DNA of 64,000 nucleotides, from assembly GCF_020497125.1 (NCBI RefSeq), contig NC_059077.1:20902840-20966839 (forward strand), written 5' to 3'. Source of the DNA: Mauremys mutica (lineage: Eukaryota > Chordata > Testudines > Geoemydidae). The notes below the pieces were generated by a model. It was given only the letters and a program-made list of their open reading frames with translations, was not told where the DNA came from and did no database searches. The translations under genes were made by a program, and so were the position numbers. How positions within the stretch are numbered: the stretch's first letter is position 1; the number at the start of each line of letters is the position of its first letter. This document shows positions 1 through 12,100 of the stretch, piece after piece.

Positions 1-104
1 ATCCTCTAAAGGTGTCTGCTCTGCACTAAATGGTATCCGAGTTTTGAGTCTTGCATGGATAATTTCTGGACACACCAGTCAGATGGCAGCCTGGCAGAAT
101 TTAG
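1..104 (+). CDS. OACYL: OACYL-like exon a (5' end outside window)
   Basis: The open frame starts at base 2 and carries [15 protein letters not shown], the N-terminal catalytic-type motif of the acyltransferase-3 domain (Arg13, His24 of the fragment). It ends with a G before donor gtatgg at 105; the split codon completes to Asp in the next exon. The exon's 5' splice acceptor lies upstream of the window. Confidence 0.85.
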
Positions 105-3100
105 GTATGGGGGATGTGACAAATTAACATACATTATTGGGTTTAAAGAAAGACCTGTGTTTATTTTGTGTGCTCACAGGCAAATCACAGTTTTATAACA
201 TACTTGGAAGTCAGGTACATACTCCATAGACTGTAAACATCCCCCTAGGGAAGCAGAGGGGAACTTGTTGCCAGCAAATTATGTTTATTTTTTTAGGAGG
301 CCTAAATAATTAGGAGGAAGTAGTACGGGCAAGAGGGCTCACTGTGAGGCTATATGCTCCACAGCGGAAAAATAAAGAGTTTCTTTAAAGGAAATAATAA
401 GGATGATGCCCAATAGAAAGTCTACAGATCTTCTAGACCAGTCGTGGTGCAAAGAGGTCCATCAAAGAGATCATGGAGAAATTGAAGATTATTTTCCACA
501 TTTGTCTCCATGACAGAGGATTATGGAGAAAGCCTTATATTCTGGTTAGGAGTAATTCAGGTGGAAAATTGTCACAGATAAACTTTATCCAAAAGGAAAA
601 AAGAAAAAAGAGAGAGAAAAGAGCTGGAGCAACTTGAGAAATGTAATTGGAATTGGTTATGTAGGACTGGATGGTATTAAACCAAGAATTCCTAGGGAAA
701 TAAATAGTAATTTGTTATAAGTACACTTCTACCCCGATATAACGCAACCCGATAGAACACGGGTTCACATACAAGGTGGTAAAGCTCTGACGCTGCTCTG
801 AGCAGCATGTTAAGGGTGCGGGCCAGGCTGAGGCCAAGGGGTTCGACAAGGGGCAGAGGATCTCGGCGGTGGTCAGGGCTACTCCCCCCCCCAGGGTCTG
901 GGGGGCAGGAGCTGTGGGAGGGCACTTTTGGGGGCCCTGCAGTCCCAAAGTGGCCCGGGGGATTAGCGGGGGGCCAGGAGCAGCCTGCTCTGCTTCCCTC
1001 GCCCCGGCCCCAGCTGTGTCGCTCGGGGGAAGGGGTTTGGGGGAAGGGATCCCCCCCGCACTCACCAGCAGCGGCGGAAGCGGAGCAGCCCAGCCCTAGC
1101 CCGCTCCACTCCGCCAGCTCCCAGACGCAGCGCTCCGCTTCCCGCCACAGGTGAGTATGGGGGGGCGTCCTTTCCCCAACCTCCCTGCACTCACTGACGG
1201 CGGGAAGCAGAGTGCCACAGCTGGAAGCTGGCGGAGTGGAGCGGGCTGAGGCTGGGCTGCTTCGCTTCCGCCACTGCTGGTGAGTGCCTGGGGGGGAGGA
1301 GAGGGGATGGGGTCGGAGCAGTCAGGGGCAGGGGTGTTGGGTAGGGGGTGGGATCCTGGGGGTGATTAGGGATGGAGGTCTCTGGAGGGGGCCATCAGGG
1401 AACAAGGAACGGGGGGGGGCAAAGCAAGTTTGATATAACGCGGTGAGATTTTTTGTCTCCCGAGGACCGCGTTATATCGGGGTAGAGGTGTAATTTGGTA
1501 TTTAGACACTAGGGTGATGGATGCATAGACAAACCTAAGAGAAGGCTTAGCACTTACATAGCACTTTTCGTCTATGGCTTTCAAGGTTCTTTACAGAAGA
1601 TAAGCGTTATTGTCCCATTTCATCTATGGGAAAAACAGAGGCCCAGAGTGGTTACTTGTCCAACATCATACAGCATGTCAATAACAGAGCAGGGGATAAG
1701 ACCCAGGAATCCTGACTCCCACCTTAGTGCTCTCTCTATCTCCTAGATGATGCTGCATTCCCTGTGTGACATTATTAAAACACATCAGCCTATGTTTGTT
1801 TCTTACTTTTTTACTATATATTTTATATTTCACTACAGATAATGTGTTGGAATGGAAAGCGCGAGTGCTAAAAAATCCCATATATGTTTATTCTCGGAGT
1901 GGACCTTTTTATTTAGGTGTTGATACATTTTTTCTGATCAGGTAATAAGATTAAATTATCTGGGTTTATTTAAGCTCTGACTGTTTGCATTCTAGTGGGT
2001 TGATAAAGGTTGCTTTGACATTTAAACTACTAGCAAGTATGGTTTATTGCTCTGTAAACATTGTGGGCCCAGTTTTCACTGCCTTGCACCCGGAGTAGTC
2101 CTTGAATACAGGTGGTACCATTGGTGTAAGTGAGTGGCAAAGTCTGATTTGGTAGAATTCAGATCCACTTTGCACAATGCAGATAACTACACAAGGCAAT
2201 GGTGAATCAGGCCTGTGTTTCCGTATCCCTGGCTTTTGTATTAGTGAACTGTCTCATGTATCTACACCCCTTTCTTTAACTGGATGGACTCAGAATTGCT
2301 CAACTGTATGTCAGAGGCCGGTGCTGCTAAAAGCTGAGAGAAAGTCTGGTTTCATTCAGACTAGGGCCATGTGGTTTGGAGCTAACAGATCTGAGTTCTA
2401 TCATTTTCACCATAAAGCTTTGAGTCACCAGCATAACTGAGTCAAATATAGCCCAGCCATAAGATTTCAATTAATTTTAACTGCATGAAAAGTTTGAAGT
2501 GCCTGTGTAATTCCATTGTTAAGCTCGTTGGACTGACACACATGCAAAATTTCTTAAAAGATCCAGGCCCAGATTCTCAAAGGTGTTTAGGCTCCTAACT
2601 TTCATTGAAATCAATGGAAGCTAGGAGACAAATTGTTTTGAGGATCTGGGTCCAAGTTCTTAATTAATTGCAAGTCATAAATTAATTAACAGATTTACTT
2701 GTACATTCTCAGAAAATTCATTCTGTACTCTAAGAATAAGTGCTGTAATTTTGGGGAGGATATTCTGTTTTTCACACAAAACCAAAGAGGTTGATTCCCT
2801 GCTCTAAGTGCAAAAACAGAACTCAGCCTTAAGTATGGAATTGTAGCCAAAGCTTCCATAATAATCTGTATCTGAAAGAAAACATATTTGCATTTTGTTT
2901 TTTTAAGAACACCTAGTGGCTGTTCGGTGGCCTATATACAATGGATTGGTGTTCTTGGTCTAATTCCTTGAGGGCTGGTGTCCAAATCTGACACACAGAA
3001 AGACACTGCTTTAATTGGCAGACTTGACAGAAATTTTGGGATAGAAGCCTAGGATCGAGTGGGCATGGAGAATCTGGTCATGTCTGTACCACACTGGTGG

Positions 3101-6100
3101 GGCAGTAGAACAAAACTTATATCTCCCCTATGGACCCAGGACGGCCTATTCTGGTGCTATTAACCTAGCACTTTCACAAGAAACCTGTTAATAGGGACAG
3201 TCTCCAAAGTTGGGGAAATATTAAACATAATATTAATTTGTTTCCAGTGGCTGGTTGAGTTCCAGGTCACTTCTAAACATGGTTCATCACTCAGAAAAAG
3301 GAATCACCCTGGAAGTCACACTGAAATATCTTTGTTATCGACTAGCCCGGTATGTTCAACAATATTTTCTCTTATAGTTGTCTGGCAGAAATGTTCCCAG
3401 TTTAGAAATTAAAAGCAAGAAAAGAAGAGTAAAACCAAAAGGAAAAAAAGTGATGTGAGAGTCTTATATTGAGGATGTTTCGCTTCCTTTCTTTAAAATT
3501 ATTTAAAGGCTTATCTGCAGTATGAGATATTAATGGTAGCAACAGAAATAAGTGTTGTTAGCTGGATTTTTGCAAGGTGCTATGTCCCTTTAATTCTTCA
3601 TGAAGTCAGTTGGTCTGATTCTCATTTACACTGAGGGCTCTTTGCCCTGAAAGTGGGTCGTAAACGCCTGAGTGGTGTAAATGGGCCTGAGTATGAATGC
3701 AAATCAGGCTCAATGAATTTAGGGTGTGGAGCACCTCACAGGATCAACCTTCCCCCGCATGGTTGTGTAGCCTGAACTTTCTGCTAGGGCCATTTTGTTC
3801 AACATGGCCTTAACCCAGCCAAAGATTCCCAGGTGTGGATCCCTCTGTGCTGGTGCAGAGATGGTGCAGACACCCCCACTTAGATCTGTTGGGTTCCAAT
3901 GTGGGGACCTGCACTGGTTTCCCTCTAAACTAAAATCCTAGTTTAGATCTAGTAAAAGCTGCCACCACCCAATCAGGAAACGTGGATTGGGACACAGTCC
4001 TTCCCCAAAATCCTTGGGGATCCCAAGAGCCCCAAATCCATGGAGTTCTTACACCCAGGAGAAATAAACCATTCCCCCCCTGTTTCCTCCCCCCTCCCTT
4101 TTCCTAGGAGAGACACCAGGATCTAACTACAGAGGGATACCTCCCCCTCCTCTTTCCCTGAGAATCCAAAGAAAGATCAACCAAGTCCTTAATAGAAAAG
4201 AATTTATTAAAGAATAAAAAAAGAAAAGTCACTGTCTCTGTAACCAAGATGGAACAATACAGGGTCTAAACTTATCAATCTCTGGAGAGAATCCCCCCTC
4301 CCCCTTTCTTTCTCAGTGAAAGCAAAGTAACAGCAAACAGGAATAAAGAAGGTGATGTACATGGTCACCTTGTACATCAGCCACCACTCCCCCTACCATA
4401 AGACAAAGAAAGTGGCCATGTGAGTGTGGGACTGGGACAAGAGGCTATGCCCAGACCTCCAATGGTGCAAGGGATTTTATACCATCAGCATCAGACGTGT
4501 AAATCAGAACAGGACCCCACAGCTCTGAATCAGAGAGCCACATCTGGCTCCGTGAAGCCATCCTTCACTATATCCAAGCACAGCTTGGGTGTAGTAGAGA
4601 CTCAGGATCTCTATCTGGATTCAACTGTAATTTTTCTTGTGGGTCTTTACAATGTTGATGGCGCTGGGGAAGTGCTCCTCTTGCTTCCTTGCCCCATATC
4701 ACCCCATAGACTTATTGCCCATGTTTTTAACTGAAATCCCTTCTTTCTTGCAGGTCTAGTAAAACCACATTTTAGGACATTATCATTGGAGCTGGGTGGG
4801 TTGTGTTCCCAGTCAACTCAGTGCCTGTGCCAAGGCCTAAACACAGTTGAGGACCCAATTCAGTACTCCTTGTGAAAGAAAATCTCCCACTGAAGTCAGT
4901 GGCAAGTCTGTTACCCCCACTCCCACCCCCCATGACAGGCTTTCATTTATACATTAAGGTAACAGCACCCATGGTAATAAGACAGAGACCTGGAAAGTCC
5001 TTGGAGTCACAGTATAAATGCAAAAACCTTGGGGATTACAGAGTTATTCCAAACAAGTTCATCCACCATGTATACATTTTAATGAATCTCTTTTGATTGT
5101 ATTATATTTACAAACATACAATAATATAATTATATAGCATGAAAATGCAATCACTTAAAAATGGTGGCAGCTCCTACCTAAATCATGCATAAAGAACCTT
5201 TATAAAACCTAATCAACTCCCTTCTTCCTGTGTTTTCAGACTTCAGCCACTCCATATGTATTCCATATGTCTTTTAGTTGGACTTTACTCTGTTATTCCC
5301 TGGGGATCGGTATGGGAGATCTCCAAATTTCATCTGGATAACTGCAGAAGGGTGTGGTGGTCCAATCTTTTTCTTCTAAACAATTTCATTTCTGTAACAG
5401 AATCAGTAAGTCTAAACAAAAATATTTTTTCACACCTCATTTATTTAGCCAACTTAATTCACTAGCACAAGAAGTCGAACGCTGTAGCTGGATAATTTTA
5501 TGATGAATAACTGCAATTGTAGTCATATTTGCTAAGATAGTGGTAAGCAAATCTCCTCTTTTGCTCTAATGGATGATCACTACATCATAAAGAAGAAATA
5601 AGCCCATTTTACTACAGGCTAGGAGAATTATGGAATTGTTGTTAGTTACAGGGCTGCCCGGGGGGGGGGGGGGGGCAAGTGGGGCAATTTGCCCCAGGCC
5701 CTGGGCCCCACAGGGGCCCCCACAAGAATATAATATTCTATAGTATTGCAACTTTTTTTTATGGAAAGGGCCCTCGAAATTGCTTTGCCCCAGGCCCCCT
5801 GAATCCTCTGGGCAGCCCTGGTTAGTTACCTCTGGAGCATTGAGTATTCACGATTGTTAGAGGATACCAGACTTGATGGTATGATTTACTATAACAAATC
5901 ACACATGGTCAAATCTGATGTCCTTTCTTAGGCAAAGCTCCCATTGATGTCTTTGGGTGGTGTCAGACTGTCTGGAGTGGCTCGCGAATGTGAGTGTCTA
6001 CCTTTTCCTTCCCCGGTCAGGGCATTATTCTGAGCTGCAACCCTCTCTTGGTCCAGAGATGGGTCAGCTTGCTGAGCCTTCACAAACTCATTTGGGGTCT

Positions 6101-9100
6101 CACTTAAATTCAGAGCAGACTCTGAAGGATTTCCAAATTCCCCCTGAGAAGGCAAATTGCAACTGTCAACAGACTGAGGGCACGTCTCCCCCCTTTGCCA
6201 CCTTCCCTGCTGTCCATGGACAAAGCAGGTAGATCAGATCCATGCTCTCTCCGGGACTGTGTTATAACACTAGCCTGCTTCGATATGGCTAAAATGTTAT
6301 TACCTATTAATAGCAAATTTCTGATGCCTAAGATAACATCACCCTTAAATCTCCCCGCTCAAGGTGGCCGTTAGACGGGGCACAGTCACAGAAACTTCAG
6401 CCAAAGCTAAAACATTTAGACTTTTTTGCCAGGAAGTCTGTCCTCATCCCTTACCAAACTTTCCTTAATCAAAATGACTTGAGATGCCTCATCTCTTCAC
6501 TCAGCACATTCAATGCCATTCACTCTTCACTATCTTCCCAAGACTCAGTCCTAATATAGTTAATGAGGTCATTGTCATTCCCCTACAATTTCCTCTGAGA
6601 TCAAGGTGGTAGCATTGGCACTCCCCGTGGGGGAAGTGGGTGCCCCTTAAGTTTTGGGCAATTTAGTTTTATGTGGCCAGGAGCCCCACAGTGATGGCAG
6701 ACTACCTGCCTTCCCTTAGGTAAAAGGTTTTAAAATCTGGGCTCCCTTGCGGTTCTTTAATGAAGTTGGTCTTAGGTTTATTCCTAAACCCCCTCATCCC
6801 TCTTAACCTGGGGAACAGGAGGATTTCCCTTCCCCTGGAGTTTGCAGCTTCATGAGCCTTTCACTCAATATATTCATCAGCAATTTCTGCTGTCTTCAAA
6901 ACTGTGGAAGGCTTTTTGTCACAGATGGCCATTTTTACCTCATCAGTGCCTGTCCCTAGTAATTGCTCTTTTGCCACCAGATCAAACTGTCTGGGGATTT
7001 GTCCTGCTTTGAGCAGAGGGTTGGACTAGATGACCTACTACCCTAAACTTCTATGATTCAAACAGTTTTTCATAGCTAACTTCAGCCCCTGCCCCTACCA
7101 CCCATTTTTCATATAATTAAATATCTCATACATATATTCCATGAGTGACATTGCCAAACATTTTAAGATTTCCATACTTCAATCAATGGGGTAATCTTAA
7201 ACCTTTTCTATACATTTTCATTAAATTTCTTATACACCTTAGTATCACCCTCCTCCATATCATTAAAAACTTGTCTGGCTTTCCCAATAAATCTGGTCAA
7301 GAGGACAGGCATCCATTTATCCTCTGGAATCTTATGGGTCCCACGCAGTCTCTCAAACTCCCAGCTGTTGACAGGGGATGAACTCACAATCTGAGGCTGC
7401 TGCATTTGCTGTTCCAGTACTCTGAGCTGCAACGCGGAAGTTTTCTCATCAGTCACTAGTTGCTCCATGCATCTGCAGAGAGCTTTCTCCTCCATTTCAG
7501 CACTGGTTTGGACAGCTGCCATACGTTCCAGGCATCTTTGGGAGGCTCTCTCTGCTCAGCTTCCTCGGTTTCTGTCTTCTTGATTTGGAGGCCCACCATC
7601 AGTATCTGATGCTGACATTCTTTCTGGGCTTCCAGGAACTTCAGCCCAACCCGTTCCATGGTAGTGGTCTCTGTGGCATCTAACTATGGAGGTACTTGGA
7701 CTCTGCTCCATCAAAATCTACAAGTAAAGCTCTCAGTTCCTTTCTCTTTATGGGAGAGTCCCCTATTTTTACATAATTTTTGATGGGCTTTTTTGTCAAG
7801 ATGACTGTGATTTACTCATTGTGACTAATCTTTAACCCTTAAAAACTCTCAATATCCAGTTAAAACTTTTAAAAGTGCTGGGGTTAAGATCTATAAATCC
7901 ATTGACCACAGGTGCCGACTTTCCAAAGTGCCAGGGGTGCTCGACCGCTGGCTCTGCCACATCACCCCTTCCCTCAAGGCCTCATCCCTCCTCTTTCCGC
8001 CCCAGTGCCGCCTCTTTCCACCTAGGTCTACCCCCACCACTGAGCACACCGTGTCCTCACTTCTCCCCACTCCCTCCCAGCCTCCCTGCACATCACAAAA
8101 CACCCACCGTTTTTCCCCCATGGGTTCTCCACCCCCACAGAACCCACAGAGTTGGAACCTATGCAATTGACCTTTGGCATGTGAATCCTGCTAAGACTAT
8201 ACCAATTGTCTCACTCTCTGGAGTGGCTCATGACAGTGAATGCTTCCAGTCCCAAGAGACCAGTCACTTACCCCAGATCAGTTGGTATCCTAGATCTTAC
8301 ATCAAAGACAACGCCTGTAGCCAGTCGTGTAATAAACTATCTAATGGTTTATTAACTAGGAAACAGAAATAAGAGTTATTTACAGGTTAAAGTAAGCAAA
8401 GGTATACACAAATGAATTACCATCTAAATCCTAAGAGTGACAGACTTGTAGTGATCTGTCAGTTCAAACTGTCTTTCAGGGCAGATCCAGGAGGTAACCC
8501 CAGGAGAGCTCTGGCTTCAGTTCCAACTGCAAAGAGTTGGAAAATTTTCCTGTGGCTTTGGCCTTGTCTACATTGCAGCAGGGGAGCTGGAACAATTTGT
8601 GTAGTGGGAGTGCTGAGAGTGATTGGTCCAAACTGCAAACCCTGTCTGTAATGGAAACCACGTCAAGACAGGGGGTTCTGCAGCACCCCTAATTCCAGAA
8701 ACCTATGCACTGCAGAGTTTTGTTGCTAAAAGGAACAAGTCCCCCTCCCTCTGCCTCAGGACTGGTTGCTTCCAGCGGCTGTCTGAATTTAGGGGACAGC
8801 TTGCCGACACACTCACTCTCCTCCAATGCACACATTCTCCCAACACACACTGTCTCTTTCACATACACACTCCCCGCACACACTCTCTCACATGCTGCCC
8901 CAACACACACACTGTTTCTGTCTCTCCCCACACACATACACGCACCCCGTCACACACTTCCCCCACCACCACCACACACACCTCAGCTGAAATGCAGCTG
9001 CCAATCTAGTAGGACACCCATGGAATAATGGGATTGAGAAACCTGCATCATGTGAAACTGTAACTGCCCCATGAGGCATTGCAAACCCTTCTCAAAGCAC

Positions 9101-12100
9101 CCTGCAGCCAGTTGCACGGTGGGATATCTACCACAGTGCACTGCTCTCTGTGTCGATGCAAGAGCTGCTAGTGTGGATGCACTCTGCTGACGCAAGGAGC
9201 TAGTGTGGACATGCAACAGCAGTTTAATTAAAGCGCTTTAATAACTTTTGGTGACAAAACTCTGCAGTGCAGACATAGCCTTTGTTTTATTTCCTTCATT
9301 CAGCCTTCAAGTCCCCAGGGCAAACTTCCTTGCACTTAGCATTTCCAAGGTGCGTTAGGGCCGTTAACCAATCCTTTGTATTACGATGTACCTTGCTGGC
9401 CCATCTGACTTTGACAGTCCTTCTGGATGGGTGGGGGAGAGGAGGCAAAGGAAAGAGGGGGAGGATGGTTCCCATGCCTGGGTTCACAAGTTCAGAGCAA
9501 ACTTTTTCAAAGTTATGAAGCAAAGCTTACATATTTTCTTATAGCCTGGAATACAGACATTACAAGTGAGATTAAGGTATGCAGCAATTTACAAGCATTT
9601 CATAGACTCTAAACACTAATTACATTCTTACAAGAGGAATGGCTACGCTGAGCAAATTAACATACAGGTGAACTGGTCTGGTCTCCAGCTCTGAGTTTGT
9701 TAATTCTTAGCTAATGCTTGCAGCATGGGTAAGAGTGGGCACTTGGCCTGCCAGCGTCACAGAAGAATTATAGATTAAGACATCAAAGGGAGTTTTACTT
9801 AAGTAAAGAGTAAAAATTGAGTAAAGACTTCAAGCTTTGGCTCTATATTTGCAGTTAGTGAACATAACTTCGCACTATAAGAGCACTGTCAGCTACCGAG
9901 GGGTGAACAGGAGGTTGGCGTTTGTGTGTAATTCAGACAGGCAACCAAAACTTTGGATGCCTCTCCAAAGTTTATCCAAATCTCTTGAATCTGCAAACCT
10001 AGCCTGGAAATCTCTTAAGAACAGTCAGTTAAGCTTGCTCTCGATTTCTGCCATTTCCTCTTTTCATGTACCAAAGGGCCTCCCGCTCCTCAAAAGCTCT
10101 CTTCCAAACTCTTTTTTTTTTGGGTGGCTTTCTACCCCAATCGCACTGCCATGTTATCTACTCCCACTCTGACACCCCTCCATATAGCCTTGGCCTCCTA
10201 AATCCAGGGTTATGAGTTCAATCCTTGAGGGGGCCATTTAGGGATCAGTCCTGCTTTGAGCAGGGGGTTGGCCTAGATGACCTTCTGAGGTCCCTTCCAA
10301 CCATGATAGTCTATGATTAGAAATAATGGGAAAAACTGTCCCTTGAAATGTATTATTATTTTATTTATTAATTACGGTAGCCCCTAGGAGCCTCAGTTAT
10401 GGATCAGGACCCCATTGTGCTAGGCACTGTACAAACACAGGTCCCTGCCCCCAAGAAATATATATGAGCTACATTCCTTGGAAAACATCAGTCTCCTAAC
10501 AACTAAATTTCCTTCCCATTATTTACTGTTCTCTCTCCACTGCTTCCTTCTCTTCATGGTTTCTTGTCATTTTGTTATCTGCCCATCATAGATGGTAAAT
10601 TTAAGACCTCATGTTCTTATTTGTCTGTCATGGGTCATACTCACTTATGATACTATTGCATCAAAAACAGACACCCCTCAGTTAAAAGAATGTTATGGTT
10701 GCAATATCAAGCCCACACAAGTTAGGAAATGCCAGAATTAAGGTTATGATAAAGTCCTCAGTTACATAGCTATAACCCCCCCCAATTTTTTATCATTGAT
10801 ACCATGTTTCCTTTCTCCTCCTCCTTTCCTTTCAACCTCATTCTTCAACGTCTGTTACTGTTTCACATCTGTAAAAAGGTGGGTTTTGCACTCGGTTCTG
10901 AAAACAGGCTGAGCATGTCAGGTGACCAGATGTCCCCATTTTATAGGGACAGTCCCGCTATTTGGGACTTTTTCTTATATAGGTATCTATTACCCCCCCA
11001 CCCCCGTCCCAATTTTTCACACTTACTGTCTGGTCACCATATGAGCATGTCTCATTTTGATCTTGTCCAACAGGGAGTTTCAGTGCCCAGAATCCTTAAA
11101 TCCTGCAGCTTGACTTGCATCCAGACTGCAAAATTACAGGGCTTGGGCCTGGGCCACAGCTACAGCGAGACTTGGGCTCTGACTCACTCCCCTAGCAGGG
11201 TTCTAGGACCCAAGTCCCAAGTGCTTGCTGACCTGAGCCACACTGATTTGTGTGTGGACTGAAGTGGGGGTTGGGTGAAAAGCTGAGCCACAGCCCAGGC
11301 TGAGAGTGTAGTATAGACATACCCTGAGTGTTTTCATGTCCTCAAGGTTTTGATGGATTATTGATGGAAAGGTGATCTTCAAGATAGCCTGGTCAGAGGA
11401 CAGTGAGAAGGCCTTGCATGCATATCAGTATTGGAACTGGAACCTTGTAGGACTTGACCTCCCTATGGGCCTGGAGCAGGGTGCAAGGCACCAGCTTTAG
11501 ATGCTTTTGGGGTCTAGCCTCTCTCTAAAGGAGGGGCTACAAACTCATTGCTTCTCTAATCCCACTCTGCATGCATGCACAAGTTACTCCCTTTAAAAGT
11601 TATTTTCTTTGTCGGCCTAAACAAAGCTGTACATGTGATCTCTCTGGAATGATCTATCTCATCCCTTTATTAGGGAGTCTAATTATTAGTCTAATAATTA
11701 GGGCAAGGATCGATCCAGCAGGGGTCGATTTATCGACCGCTGACCACTCTCCCGTTGACTCTGGTACTCTACCAGAACGAGGAGTGCAAGCGGAGTCGAC
11801 GGGAGAGCGTCAGCTGTCGCTTTACCGAAGTGAAGACACCGCAGTAAGTAGATCTAAGTACGTTGACTTCAGCTACGCTATTCATGTAGCTGATGTTGCG
11901 TAACTTAGATCAACCCTGCGTGGTAGTGTAGACAAGCCCTAAAAGAGGAGGCTGAACTTCTTGAAGAACTAAGCAAATCCAAGAATAGTGCTCTGCATGA
12001 AACATGGCTTCCTGTTTACGTCAGTGGACACTAATGTCAAAACTAGGTCAGAAAGCTGTTTGGTAGGAAATCATTTTTTGTAATAACCCAGAGTGTGATA

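Noticed and set aside
8818..8985. Possible CRISPR-like or regularly spaced repeat
   Set aside because: It is an ACAC microsatellite with irregular interruptions, in a vertebrate genome.
10201..10320. Possible tRNA gene because of a B box
   Set aside because: No A box, no cloverleaf and a CR1-type tail; it is a truncated SINE.
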